A stretch of 64,000 bases of DNA, taken from positions 248,001 through 312,000 of the forward strand of contig JADZGB010000031.1 of the NCBI GenBank assembly GCA_020854105.1, given 5' to 3'. This DNA is from Burkholderiales bacterium. GTDB taxonomy: Bacteria; Pseudomonadota; Gammaproteobacteria; Burkholderiales; SHXO01. The notes below the pieces were generated by a model. The model did no database searches, was not told the origin of the DNA, and was given only the letters and a program-made list of their open reading frames with translations. This document shows, piece after piece, positions 26,801-37,256 of this stretch (within the stretch, counting starts at the first letter, position 1; each line of letters begins with the position of its first letter). The position numbers and the translations under genes are program-made.

Positions 26801-27532
26801 CTAGGACCGAAACACCCTCGAATCCTGCAGTTCATGCAGACAACCAGCGATGGCCAGCGCCGGTGTGCAGTTGCTGATCTCCTCGGGCTGCGTGCGCATC
26901 GCCCGCTCGACCTGCTCCGGCATTCCTGCACTCACCCGCGCGAGAATACGCTGCGCCCCCACGTGCCCCGGCCGCACGGCCTTCATCGCGGCATTGACCT
27001 GGTTCTCTGCCCAAGCGAACAGATAGGCCGATATTGCATCGGCGGGATCGATCCGCCATCGTGCTGCGGCAAACGCAAATACAGCAGGGAACGCGACGGG
27101 TTCCATGAACCGAAGCGCAGCGACCTCCTCGGCTGCGAAGTCTTTGGTCGCCTCGAACAGCCGCCGCAGCGCATGTCCCATCTGCGCAGTCTCGGCACGA
27201 AACTCCGCCGTCTCCCGCGCAGCCAGGAACCAGTCGTTCAACCGCCGCACTTCCTCCAGATCATTCGCCGACCACGCTAGCATCAGGCGATGCAGCACCG
27301 GCGCTTCGAAGCGGGCGAGGTTGAACTCGAGGCCGTCGCAGATCCAGTCGCCGATGGAGTCCTCGTCGTGGACCCAGCCTTCGGTGATGGCGGTCTCCAG
27401 CCCCTGCGAGTAGGCGAAGGCGCCGACAGGGAGCGCGGGGCTGGCGAGGCGAAGGAGGCGGACGAGGGAGAGGGTGTTCGGGACGGGCAGCGGCTCCGCG
27501 CCGCCGGGTAGACGGACAATGTCTGCTGTCAT
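26801..27532 (-). CDS. ureF: Urease accessory protein UreF
   Basis: A 243-residue helical protein that bridges UreD and UreG during urease activation. The GAFAYSQGLE motif and the C-terminal LAIAGCLHELQDSRVFRS are diagnostic, so the 3' end is intact despite the nearby IS. The start is set at 27532 (MTADIVRLPGG) with GGGGACA upstream. It lies 171 bases after ureC, a gap that carries two dispersed-repeat copies and a G/C hairpin. Confidence 0.94.
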   Translation of the reverse strand: MTADIVRLPGGAEPLPVPNTLSLVRLLRLASPALPVGAFAYSQGLETAITEGWVHDEDSIGDWICDGLEFNLARFEAPVLHRLMLAWSANDLEEVRRLNDWFLAARETAEFRAETAQMGHALRRLFEATKDFAAEEVAALRFMEPVAFPAVFAFAAARWRIDPADAISAYLFAWAENQVNAAMKAVRPGHVGAQRILARVSAGMPEQVERAMRTQPEEISNCTPALAIAGCLHELQDSRVFRS

Positions 27533-27552
27533 GGTTTTGTCCCCTGCCGCCT

Positions 27553-27608
27553 CGTCACCCCGGCGCAAGCCGGCACCTTGTTATCCCGGCGAAAGCCAGG
27601 ATCCAGCG
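27553..27608. repeat. Two copies of the dispersed CGTCATCCCGGCG palindrome
   Basis: CGTCACCCCGGCGCAAGCCGG at 27553-27573 and GTTATCCCGGCGAAAGCCAGG with ATCCAGCG to 27608 lie in tandem between ureF and ureC. Each can fold into a small hairpin (CCGGC / GCCGG). Other copies are at 32042, 43961 and 51074. Confidence 0.75.
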
Positions 27609-27671
27609 TCAATGATCGACAACCCCTGGGCACCGGTTTTCGCCAGTGCGACGGTCGCCCCCTCACCCCGG

Positions 27672-27694
27672 CCCTCTCCCCCTGGGGGATAGGG
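27672..27694 (-). terminator. G/C hairpin downstream of ureC
   Basis: CCCTCTCCCC / GGGGATAGGG pairs in nine of ten positions with a three-base loop, ten bases past the ureC stop. It sits within a CCTCACCCCGGCCCTCTCC sequence often found as interspersed repeat DNA. Whether it stops transcription before ureF is open. Confidence 0.4.
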
Positions 27695-27703
27695 AGTTTG
27701 TCG

Positions 27704-29409
<1,706 letters not shown>

Positions 29410-29410
<1 letters not shown>

Positions 29411-29715
29411 CAGAGTTTTCCCATCACCTTGCCGAGAAAGCCGTACACCACGCGGTCTCCGGACAGCTCCACCAGTTGGACCGTGCGCTCCTGACCCGGC
29501 TCGAAGCGCACCGCGGTGCCGGCCGGGATGTCGAGACGAAAACCGTAGGCCTGCTGCCGCTCGAACGCGAGCGCCGCATTCGTCTCGAAGAAGTGGTAGT
29601 GCGAGCCGACCTGGATCGGCCGGTCGCCGGTGTTGGCGACCGTCACGGTGACCGTGTTGCGCCCGGCGTTGAGTTCGATCTCGCCGGGTCTGGTTCTTAC
29701 TTCACCTGGGGTCAT
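29410..29715 (-). CDS. ureB: Urease beta subunit
   Basis: A 101-residue structural subunit starting [16 protein letters not shown], with AAGGAAAA before the ATG at 29715. [10 protein letters not shown] and the C-terminal [12 protein letters not shown] are typical. It is separate from ureA, as in the three-subunit bacterial ureases. The frame extends upstream through repeat DNA, but the shorter start matches the family. It is translationally coupled to ureC. Confidence 0.96.
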
Positions 29716-29739
29716 GCGGTTTTCCTTCAGAACCATCTG

Positions 29740-29856
29740 CCACAGAGAGCACAGAGGACACAGAGCGGATCGCGCCGCTGCAGGGATTGCCTGATCGAGC
29801 GTACGAAACACCGGCGGTCTTATGGCTTTTCTCTGTATCCTCTGTGCTCTCTGTGG
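29740..29856. repeat. Long inverted repeat between ureA and ureB
   Basis: The 26-base arms (left 29740-29765, beginning CCACAGAGAGCACAGAGGA; right 29831-29856) are complementary at 25 of 26 positions, with 65 bases between them. It would fold as a long hairpin in the ureA-ureB mRNA. The arm sequence is an interspersed repeat type I have seen in unrelated genomes. Confidence 0.85.
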
Positions 29857-29867
29857 CTCAATTCCTT

Positions 29868-30170
29868 TCAAACTATCGTGTGATGCACCGTCACCAGCTT
29901 CGTCCCGTCCGGGAACGTCGCTTCCACCTGGATCTCCGGGATCATCTCCGGCACCCCCTCCATCACTTCGTCGCGCCTGAGCAGCATCGCGCCGTAGCCC
30001 ATCAGGTCGGACACCGAGCGACCGTCGCGCGCGCCTTCCATGATCGCGGCGGTGATGTAGGCGACCGCTTCCGGGTAGTTGAGCTTGAGGTCGCGCGCCT
30101 TGCGCCGCTCGGCGAGCAGTGCCGCGGTGAACACCAGCAGCTTGTCCTTCTCTCGGGGTGTCAGCTCCAT
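29868..30170 (-). CDS. ureA: Urease gamma subunit
   Basis: A 100-residue subunit with the typical start [23 protein letters not shown], the middle [12 protein letters not shown], and the C-terminal [15 protein letters not shown]. Length is exact for the family. It follows ureD by 40 bases and precedes ureB by 152 bases containing the long inverted repeat. Confidence 0.97.
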   Translation of the reverse strand: MELTPREKDKLLVFTAALLAERRKARDLKLNYPEAVAYITAAIMEGARDGRSVSDLMGYGAMLLRRDEVMEGVPEMIPEIQVEATFPDGTKLVTVHHTIV

Positions 30171-30210
30171 TCGTCTTCAGCTCTGTACGGTCGTTCGAAT
30201 CTTTCGTGCT

Positions 30211-31095
30211 TCAACAGGACCATATGCGTGGCGGCAGCGCCTCGCGCGCCAGCATCGCGGGACGCAGCACGCACCACAGGTTCGTGAACCACGCCCGCGC
30301 AGCGTGCGCGGAGTGGCCGAGATGGCGTGCGATGGTGATGCCCGGAAGGGTGGTGATGCCGCACAGTTCGCCCTGGCGAGCCGGCACGGCGCGCAGGGCG
30401 GCGAGCAGCTCGCGCCCAGCGACGGATCCGGCATCGAAGCCGGCGGCGAGCAGCAGCGCGCTCACCGTGTAGCCGGCGAGGCCCGCCCTCGAAGTCAGCG
30501 CGCGGCTGCCGCCCCCGATGTCTGCGTACTCGACGAACACCAGCCGCGTACCCTGATAGACCTCGGTGCGCTGGCGCAGCCGCCCGTGCGTGAAGCGCTC
30601 GCCCGAGGCGGTGCGGCCCAGTCAGGTGATCTCCCAGCCGACGTAGCGCGCGCCATCGGCCAGATCGACGCGCAGTTGCTGATCGACCCGTGCGCCGTCG
30701 AATACGATGGACTCGAGCGGCATCCACTCCAGCACGGCGTTGCCTTCCACGACGAGCTTGACCTGCTGGCTGGCGTCGGCACCGATGGAGCGGTACCACT
30801 TCGTCGCGCCGGGCGTGGTCAGCAGCGCGTGGGCGCCGGGCGCCGCCGTGATGCCGATCGCGAGACGGCCACCGGCAACGATGCCCCCGGGCGGATGGAT
30901 GACGATGGTGTGGCGCACGTCCTCGCCCTCCTGGTAGAGGGAACGCTGCACGCGCAGCGGACCGTGGTGCGCACGCGTGGCGAGCACGGTACGCCGTTCC
31001 CGCCGTTCGTAGCGCAGATCGAGTGCCGCTGACCAGCCAGTCGGCGCTTCCGCGTGCAGCGGAATATCTGCAGTGGATCGTGACGACGGGCACAT
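30211..31095 (-). pseudogene. ureD: Urease accessory ureD interrupted by an in-frame TGA
   Basis: Codons run from ATG 31095 through typical UreD sequence (GGIVAGGRLAI, TTPGATKWYRS, ARYVGWEIT). They stop at TGA 30622-30624, then continue in the same frame with LGRTASGERF and end normally at 30211 with PPRIWSC. Without the stop the product would be 294 residues, the usual UreD length. UreD proteins commonly have Cys just before LGR, so TGA may be a single-base change from TGC or TGT. UreD is the scaffold that binds apo-urease for nickel insertion, so truncation should block activation unless readthrough occurs or another copy exists. A sequencing error is possible. Confidence 0.85.
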
Positions 31096-31299
31096 GGACA
31101 GGAACAGATGCGAGCGGCCGACGCGGTCCGTCGTCCCTCGATTGTTGTTGCCGCTAGACTAGCATGCGATGCGCGAACAATCACGCACCAGTGTGGTGCG
31201 GAATATGACCATCATGCGTCGGCGAAAGCAAGGAATCCGGCAAGAACCGAAGTGGCCCTTCTGCTTCGAGCGGGATGCCGGCTGGCGCCAGGCCGACCG

Positions 31300-31917
31300 C
31301 TAGCGCCGCCACACCAGCGTGCGGTTGTTCGCCGGCATGGCGAGGTCGTCGATTGGCAAGAATCCCTGCGCACGGGCAAGCGCGTGCACCGCCTCGACGT
31401 CACGGATGCCGCTCTCGGGATCGCGCTCACGCAGCATGGCGTCGAAGCGTGCGTTGCTCTCCGAGGTGGCGCGACCGCCGTAGTTGAACGGCCCATACAC
31501 GAGGAGTACGCCGCCGTTTTCCAGCTGCGTGCCTGCGTGCCGGAAGAAGTGCTCGACCCGCGGCCAGGACACGATGTGCAGGGTGTTTGCGCTGAATACG
31601 GCGTCGCAACCCTGGTACGGCCAGTGATCGTCCAGATCCAGACCAATCGGCGCATTCAGGTTCGGAAGTTCCACGCCTCGGAACTGCGCGAACAGTCCGG
31701 GCAGGTTGCCGGCGATGTCGCTTGGCTGCCAGGTCAGCTGCGGCAGGGCAGCGGCGAAGTGCAGCGCGTGTTGACCAGTGCCGCTGCCGATCTCCAGCAC
31801 GGCACGGCAGCCGGCGAATGCCGTCCGCACGACCTCCAGGATCGGACCCTTGTTGCGCTCACAGGCTTCCGAATAGGGCTTCAAGCGGCGAATCCGTCGG
31901 CTCGGTCCCGGCCCCAC
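31300..31917 (-). CDS. DUF938 class I SAM-dependent methyltransferase-like protein
   Basis: A 205-residue protein started by GTG at 31917. Motif I of the SAM fold is LEIGSGTGQHALHFA near residues 40-54, followed by WQPSDIAGN. The C-terminal half has the conserved GPFNYGGRATSESNARFD. This matches the DUF938 / METTL26-like family, whose substrate is not known. It faces away from ureD with a 204-base gap and is the last gene of a leftward group. Confidence 0.85.
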   Translation of the reverse strand: MGPGPSRRIRRLKPYSEACERNKGPILEVVRTAFAGCRAVLEIGSGTGQHALHFAAALPQLTWQPSDIAGNLPGLFAQFRGVELPNLNAPIGLDLDDHWPYQGCDAVFSANTLHIVSWPRVEHFFRHAGTQLENGGVLLVYGPFNYGGRATSESNARFDAMLRERDPESGIRDVEAVHALARAQGFLPIDDLAMPANNRTLVWRR

Positions 31918-31946
31918 TACGAAGACACTCCGGCGCGGCTTCCGCC

Positions 31947-32071
31947 GGAACGACGTGGCCCCGGAACGATTTCGGCCCAGAGCGATGTGATCCCGAAGCG
32001 ATGTCGCCCCGGAGAGATGTAGCCGCGAATGATGTGGTCCCCGTCATGCCGACGAAGCCCGCATCCAGCGA
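31947..32071. repeat. 16-bp tandem repeat, six units, plus one dispersed-palindrome copy
   Basis: The core (C/A)GATG recurs at 31951, 31967, 31983, 31999 and 32015, each 16 bases apart, and again near 32030. Unit consensus is about GGAGCGATGTGGCCCC. The array runs straight into a worn copy of the dispersed palindrome at 32042-32071 (CGTCATGCCGACGAAGCCCG type). It fills the gap between the DUF938 gene and the next gene. Confidence 0.78.
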
Positions 32072-32131
32072 CAGCGAGAAGGGCTTCTCTCCTTCCCCGC
32101 GGGCACCGGCTCGCGCCGGCGCCACGAGCGC

Positions 32132-32458
32132 TCAGGACAGGCGCGCCTTGTTGTCCTCGAGCGTTTCCCCGTACGTCATGCGCACGCTCTCGAGCGCGTC
32201 GTTCAGGGTCTCTTCAGGCAACGTATTGACCGCCTGGGCGACAAAGTAGGCGGCATCGTAGGAATCCTTGGGCAGGACGTCGACGTGATCGTCCATCTTG
32301 GCGACGAACATCGCCGCGGCCCCGACGGTGCGCAGCAGGTGTTCGCGCTCTGCCATCAGCATCTCCAGTTCCGCCCGCAGCATGGAAAGCTCCTGTTCAC
32401 GCTGCAGATCGGAGGCACGGCGGCCGGTGTGGACGCGACGTTCTTCGATGTGGATCAT
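32132..32458 (-). CDS. Small conserved helical protein, function unknown
   Basis: A 108-residue cytoplasmic protein. Residues 15-45 are a probable coiled coil (LQREQELSMLRAELEMLMAE), and the second half is also helical (YDAAYFVAQAVNTLPEETLN). GGGAGA sits before the ATG at 32458. I do not recognise the family with certainty. It starts 24 bases downstream of ybaK on the same strand and may be co-transcribed with it. Confidence 0.65.
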   Translation of the reverse strand: MIHIEERRVHTGRRASDLQREQELSMLRAELEMLMAEREHLLRTVGAAAMFVAKMDDHVDVLPKDSYDAAYFVAQAVNTLPEETLNDALESVRMTYGETLEDNKARLS

Positions 32459-32482
32459 GGTTGTCTCCCGTTGTAATCCGAT

Positions 32483-32968
32483 TTATTCGGTGGCCACGTT
32501 CACCAGGGTCGGGTTCAGCACGGCCATCACGTCGGCCGGTGCAAGCCCCACGAGGTATCCCCGCTTGCCCCCGTTGATGTAGATCCTGGACAGGTCGGCG
32601 ATACTGCACTCCATGTACATCGGCATGGACTTGCGCATTCCGAAGGGTGACGTGCCGCCCACCATGTAACCGGAGTGGCGGTTCGCCGTCTCCGGGCTGC
32701 AGGGCTGGATCGTCTTCACGCCCAGCACCCGCGCCAGTTCCTTGGTCGATACCTGCTTGTCGCCGTGCATCAGCACCACCAGCGGGCGCCTGGCGTCGTC
32801 CTCCATCACCAGGGTCTTGACCACGCAGCGCTCGTCAACGCCAAGTTCCCTGGCCGAGACGGCGGTCCCGCCCTTCTCCTCGTACTCGTACAGATGATCG
32901 GTGAAGGTCACCCCGGCGGTGCGCAACTGCCGAACGGCCGGAGTGACCGGCGTTCTGTCCTTGCTCAT
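32483..32968 (-). CDS. ybaK: Cys-tRNA(Pro)/Cys-tRNA(Cys) deacylase YbaK
   Basis: A 161-residue YbaK/EbsC-family editing enzyme that hydrolyses mischarged Cys-tRNA(Pro). The start SKDRTPVTPAVRQLRTAGV, the catalytic-lysine region CVVKTLVMEDD, and the motif GGTSPFGMRKSMPMY are diagnostic. Length is normal. It lies 28 bases downstream of the Nudix gene in a leftward group. Confidence 0.93.
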   Translation of the reverse strand: MSKDRTPVTPAVRQLRTAGVTFTDHLYEYEEKGGTAVSARELGVDERCVVKTLVMEDDARRPLVVLMHGDKQVSTKELARVLGVKTIQPCSPETANRHSGYMVGGTSPFGMRKSMPMYMECSIADLSRIYINGGKRGYLVGLAPADVMAVLNPTLVNVATE

Positions 32969-32996
32969 GGGATGTTTCCGGGCCTCCCGCCCGGCG

Positions 32997-33608
32997 TCAG
33001 GCTCTCAGCGCACGATACAGCATGTGCAGCATGCCGGCGGTGGCGCCCCAGATGTAGCGGCTCTGATAGGGCATCGAATAGTAGTGCCGGCGGCGCCCGT
33101 TCTTCTCGTCGCTATGGCGCTGGTGGTTGTCCGGATCGAGGAAGTGGGTGAGTGGCACCTCGAACACCTCCGCCACCTCGAAGGGATCCGGGCGATAACT
33201 CACCGGCGGATCGATCCAGCCGACGACGGGCGTTACGCGGAAGCCCGTCGGGATGTCGTAGTCCGGCAGGCTGCCGACGATGGTGACCAGTTCGCGCGCC
33301 AGGCCGGTTTCCTCCTCGGCCTCGCGCAGCGCGGTGTATACCCGATCACTGTCGCCTGGATCGACACGGCCGCCAGGGAAGCAGATCTGCCCGGCGTGGT
33401 CGTTCAGATGTGCAGTACGCTGCGTGAGCATGACCACCACTCCCTCCGGACGGTTGATGAGCGGCACCAGCACCGCCGCCTGGGTGGCGGCGAAATCCCT
33501 CGCATGGACGTAGCGCAGCACGCCTGGATCTGCCGGCAGGTCGTGAGCCTGCCGCAGGCGCTGCGCGAGCCAGTGGCGGGAGATGGAGGGGACAGCAGTC
33601 AGGGACAC
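32997..33608 (-). CDS. CoA pyrophosphatase (NudL-type Nudix hydrolase)
   Basis: A 203-residue Nudix enzyme expected to cleave coenzyme A into 3',5'-ADP and 4'-phosphopantetheine. The Nudix box is GGRVDPGDSDRVYTALREAE running into EETGL, and the NudL-specific segment QRTAHLNDHAGQICFPGG precedes it. The C-terminal YIWGATAGMLHML is also typical. It heads the leftward group with ybaK and the small helical protein. Confidence 0.9.
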   Translation of the reverse strand: MSLTAVPSISRHWLAQRLRQAHDLPADPGVLRYVHARDFAATQAAVLVPLINRPEGVVVMLTQRTAHLNDHAGQICFPGGRVDPGDSDRVYTALREAEEETGLARELVTIVGSLPDYDIPTGFRVTPVVGWIDPPVSYRPDPFEVAEVFEVPLTHFLDPDNHQRHSDEKNGRRRHYYSMPYQSRYIWGATAGMLHMLYRALRA

Positions 33609-33783
33609 GAGGCGGCGGAAAGCAAAATCGATTCCACAAAGAAGCTATTCTAATCGGCCATGGACCCCGCGTGCCATGTTTGGTTCCGGCCGATGCGCGC
33701 GCAAGCCAGGGAACCGCGCCGAATCGGCGGGTTCGAACCGTTGCGCCCGCATCCGCGGGCCTCTCGAACGAGGAGATCGGACG

Positions 33784-34026
33784 ATGAAAGCACGTGCGTT
33801 GTTTGCCGCTCTGGCCATGGCCTTCGCTGCTTCGGCTTTCGCGGCGCACTGCCCAATGGACATGAAGGCGATCGACGAGGCCATGTCGAAGAATCCGAGC
33901 CTCTCGGCGGAGAAGATGGCCGAGGTGAAGAAGTACCGCGCCGAGGGCGAAGCCCTGCACAAGGCCGGCAAGCACCAGGAATCGGTCGATACCCTGGCGA
34001 AGGCCATGAAAATTCTCGGTATCTGA
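33784..34026 (+). CDS. Small secreted protein with AHCPMDMKAID motif
   Basis: An 80-residue precursor with a signal peptide cleaved after AFA (about residue 20). The mature 60 residues are helical and soluble, beginning AHCPMDMKAIDEAM and ending with SVDTLAKAMKILGI. I recognise this as a small family found in many beta- and gammaproteobacteria with no known function; one Cys remains after cleavage. GAGGAG precedes the ATG. The gene stands alone with 175 bases before it and 184 bases after it. Confidence 0.75.
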   Translation: MKARALFAALAMAFAASAFAAHCPMDMKAIDEAMSKNPSLSAEKMAEVKKYRAEGEALHKAGKHQESVDTLAKAMKILGI

Positions 34027-34210
34027 CGCTGCACCGGGCAGACCGGCCGCGCCATCCCGGCAGCGGCCTGCCTGCCCGCCCTCGTTGTCTCCCTCATGTC
34101 GAACGCCGGCATTCAGCCATAGGCGGAAGGACTGCTCTCGGTTCTCGCTAGGCACCGGCCCCGGATTAAAGCATTCCGCGGCCGGCTTTCACGCGCCGCT
34201 GCGGCGGCGG

Positions 34211-34747
34211 TCAATGCACGCTGTCTTTCCCGCCCGCGAGAAGGTGCGCCACGCTGATGCGGGCGCTGTCCAGATGGGGATTGATCCGCAGTGCCGCCGA
34301 GAATGCCAGCAGCGCGGCATCGCGATCCCCGCCTCCGATGCAGATCTCACCCAGTGCGCACAGCGCGCCGAAGTGGCGCGGTTCGAGCTCCAGCGTGCGG
34401 TGGATTGCCAGCACGCTCTCATCGTCGCGCTCCATCAGGTAGTACAGGGTCGCACTCTTGTTCCACGCTTCCGGGAAATCCGGGCAGGCGCGCAGCAGGT
34501 AGTGCAGGCGGGTTTCAGCCAGATCGAAGCGCTGACCGGCGATGTCGGTGGCGGCCCGATCGAGCGCGCGCGAGGCAGCATGGTGCGGATGCTGCATCCA
34601 CAGGTGCCAGATCTCGTCCTCGAGAGCGTTCGCCGCCGCATGCTCCAGTGCGAGATGCCGGAACAGCTGGTGCAGGCGTCCCGGCAACGTCGGGGCGGGA
34701 CGGCGCTGCGGCAGATGCGCGACCAGTCTGAGCGTTTCGCTGTACAT
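34211..34747 (-). CDS. TPR-repeat protein, possibly exported
   Basis: With the ATG at 34747 the product has 178 residues; the frame extends further upstream to 34825. Two to three TPR-like helix pairs are visible (RFDLAETRLHYLLRACPDFP, WNKSATLYYLMERDDES, HFGALCALGEICIGGGD). The pattern EDEIWHLW...HP...AS at the start of the helical part is shared with a conserved TPR protein of alpha- and betaproteobacteria that usually has a signal peptide. No signal peptide is evident here, so the start may be wrong. It lies 94 bases after maeB. Confidence 0.65.
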   Translation of the reverse strand: MYSETLRLVAHLPQRRPAPTLPGRLHQLFRHLALEHAAANALEDEIWHLWMQHPHHAASRALDRAATDIAGQRFDLAETRLHYLLRACPDFPEAWNKSATLYYLMERDDESVLAIHRTLELEPRHFGALCALGEICIGGGDRDAALLAFSAALRINPHLDSARISVAHLLAGGKDSVH

Positions 34748-34841
34748 GCGGCTCGAACTCCGGTTGCCGGGCTGGGCAGACTTCAAGCAAGGCAGGTGCC
34801 ACGGCAAGCATGGCGCGGTCCGCATGGCCCGGGAGCCCGCG

Positions 34842-37115
34842 TCAGCGCGCGCTGCCTGCCTCCACTACCGCGAGCGCCGTCATGTTTACCAGGCGGCGCA
34901 CCGTCGCTGTGGGCGTGAGGATGTGGCAGGCCTGCGCCGCGCCGAGCAGGATCGGACCGACCGTGATGCCTTCGCCCGCCACCGCCTTGAGCAGGTTGAA
35001 CGAGATGTTCGCGGCATCCAGCGTCGGCATGATCAGCAGGTTGGCCTCACCCTTGAGCATGGAATTGGGGAAGCGCTGCATGCGTATCTCCTCGACCAGC
35101 GCGGAATCGCCGTGCATCTCGCCTTCGACCTCCAGCTCAGGCGCCATCTTCTCGAGCAGTTCGCGCGCGCGGCTCATCTTCTGCGCCGAGGGCGTACGCG
35201 AGCTGCCGAAGTTCGAGTGCGACAGGAGTGCGACCTTGGGCGCGAGGCCGAAGCGCGTCACCTCCTCGGCCGCGAGCAGAGTGATCTCGGCCAGCTGTTC
35301 CGCGGTGGGATCGGGATTGACGTAGGTGTCGCAGATGAAGATCGTGCGGTCCTGCAGCAGCAGCAGGTTCATCGCGGCGAACTGGTTCACGCCGGGCTTC
35401 AGCCCGATGACGTTGCCGATGTACCACAGGTGCGTGCCGTGCTCGCCGTAGGTGCCGCAGATCATCGCATCGGCGGCGTTCTGCTTGACCATCAGCGCGC
35501 CGATCAGCGTGGTGCGCCGGATCACCTCGCGCTTGGCGACTTCGACCGACACGCCGCGCCGCTGCATGATGTCGTGGTAGAGCTGCCAGTAGTCGCGGAA
35601 GCGCGGGTCACTGTTCGGATTGACCAGTTCGAAGTCGCGCCCGGGCCGCATGCGCAGGCCGAGCTTCTGCAGCCGCACGTCGAGCACTTCCGGACGCCCG
35701 ACCACGATCGGCGTGGCCAGCCCCTCGTCCACCACCACCTGCACCGCGTGCAGCACGCGCTCGTCTTCGCCCTCGCAGAACACCACGCGCCTGGGGTTCC
35801 TCTTGGCCGCGGCGAACACCGGCTTCATGATCAGGCCGGAGTGGTAGACGAACTGGGTGAGCTGCTGGCGGTAGGCCTCCATGTCCGCGATGGGACGCGT
35901 GGCCACGCCGCTGTCCATGGCCGCCTGCGCTACCGCGGGGGCGATTTTCACGATCAGGCGCGGATCGAACGGGCGCGGAATCAGATACTCGGGCCCGAAG
36001 GGCTGGCTCGCCTCGCCGTAGGCAATGGCGACGATGTCGGACTGCTCGGCCTGCGCCAGATCGGCGATGGCCTTGGTCGCCGCCAGCTTCATCTCCTCGG
36101 TGATGGTGGTGGCGCCCGCGTCCAGCGCGCCGCGAAAGATGAAGGGGAAGCACAGGACGTTGTTGACCTGGTTCGGATAGTCCGAGCGCCCGGTCGCGAT
36201 GATGCAGTCCTCGCGCGCGGCCCTGGCTACCTCGGGCAGGATCTCGGGATTCGGGTTGGCAAGGGCGAGGATGAGAGGCTTGCCCGCCATGCGCTTGACC
36301 ATCTCAGGCGTGAGCACGTTCGGGGCGGACAGCCCGAGAAAGACGTCCGCGCCGTCGATGATCTCGCCCAGGGCACGCGCCGCGATGTCCTTGGCATAGC
36401 GTGCCTTGTACTCGTCCATTTCCTCGACACGGCCCTTGTACACCACGCCGTTGATGTCGCTGACGTAGATGTTCTCGACTGGCATGCCGAGGTTCACCAG
36501 CAGATCCAGGCAGGATAGCGCTGCGGCACCCGCGCCGGAGCACACCAGCTTCACGCGCCTGATGTCCTTGCCCACCACTTTCAGGCCGTTGAGCACGGCG
36601 GCCCCGACGATGATCGCAGTACCGTGCTGATCGTCGTGGAACACCGGGATCTTCATGCGCCCGCGCAGGCGGCGCTCGATCATGAAGCACTCCGGCGCCT
36701 TGATGTCCTCGAGATTGATGCCGCCGAAGGTCGGTTCGAGGCTGGCGATGATGTCCACCAGCTTGTCCGGGTCGTGCTCGGCGATTTCGATGTCGAACAC
36801 GTCGATTCCGGCGAACTTCTTGAACAGCACGCCCTTGCCTTCCATCACCGGCTTGGACGCGAGCGCGCCGATCGACCCGAGGCCGAGCACTGCGGTGCCG
36901 TTGGTGACCACCCCGATCAGGTTGCCGCGCGCGGTGTAATCGCGGGCGCTGGCGGGATCGGCGACGATTTCCTCGCATGCCGCCGCGACACCGGGCGAAT
37001 ACGCCAGTGCGAGGTCGCGCTGGTTGACCAGGCCCTTGGTGGGTGCGACCGCGATCTTTCCGGGCTTGGGCAGGCGATGGTAGTCGAGGGCGGCTTTACG
37101 CAGTGAAGGATCCAT
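34842..37115 (-). CDS. maeB: NADP-dependent malic enzyme (MaeB type)
   Basis: A 757-residue two-part protein. Residues 1-420 form the malic enzyme, which oxidatively decarboxylates malate to pyruvate; [26 protein letters not shown] and the Rossmann motif [14 protein letters not shown] are seen. Residues about 430-757 form the phosphotransacetylase-like regulatory domain ([38 protein letters not shown]). Acetyl-CoA and related metabolites control such enzymes through that domain. It could feed NADPH to PHA synthesis. Length and domain order are complete. Confidence 0.95.
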   Translation of the reverse strand: MDPSLRKAALDYHRLPKPGKIAVAPTKGLVNQRDLALAYSPGVAAACEEIVADPASARDYTARGNLIGVVTNGTAVLGLGSIGALASKPVMEGKGVLFKKFAGIDVFDIEIAEHDPDKLVDIIASLEPTFGGINLEDIKAPECFMIERRLRGRMKIPVFHDDQHGTAIIVGAAVLNGLKVVGKDIRRVKLVCSGAGAAALSCLDLLVNLGMPVENIYVSDINGVVYKGRVEEMDEYKARYAKDIAARALGEIIDGADVFLGLSAPNVLTPEMVKRMAGKPLILALANPNPEILPEVARAAREDCIIATGRSDYPNQVNNVLCFPFIFRGALDAGATTITEEMKLAATKAIADLAQAEQSDIVAIAYGEASQPFGPEYLIPRPFDPRLIVKIAPAVAQAAMDSGVATRPIADMEAYRQQLTQFVYHSGLIMKPVFAAAKRNPRRVVFCEGEDERVLHAVQVVVDEGLATPIVVGRPEVLDVRLQKLGLRMRPGRDFELVNPNSDPRFRDYWQLYHDIMQRRGVSVEVAKREVIRRTTLIGALMVKQNAADAMICGTYGEHGTHLWYIGNVIGLKPGVNQFAAMNLLLLQDRTIFICDTYVNPDPTAEQLAEITLLAAEEVTRFGLAPKVALLSHSNFGSSRTPSAQKMSRARELLEKMAPELEVEGEMHGDSALVEEIRMQRFPNSMLKGEANLLIMPTLDAANISFNLLKAVAGEGITVGPILLGAAQACHILTPTATVRRLVNMTALAVVEAGSAR

Positions 37116-37256
37116 GGATTGCTGTCCTGTGAGGAAGCGGCGCGCGCGGCGGGATCGCCAGCGTAGCGTCGATTATAGGGCGAGCACGCGGCGTATCCGG
37201 CGGCGCACGGGAGCTTTGCTACACTGCCACGGCCCTACGAGGAGAATTACGCGGTC

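Noticed and set aside
30619-30627. Selenocysteine insertion at the ureD TGA
   Set aside because: I found no convincing SECIS-like hairpin just after the codon and UreD is not a known selenoprotein; a mutation or sequencing error is simpler.
31859-32125. 88-residue minus-strand frame with SLDAGFVGMTG
   Set aside because: It is a translation of the dispersed and tandem repeats; similar peptides arise from such palindromes in many genomes.
33723-33745. T-loop-like GGGTTCGAACC before the small secreted-protein gene
   Set aside because: No acceptor, D or anticodon stem can be built around it, so it is not a tRNA.
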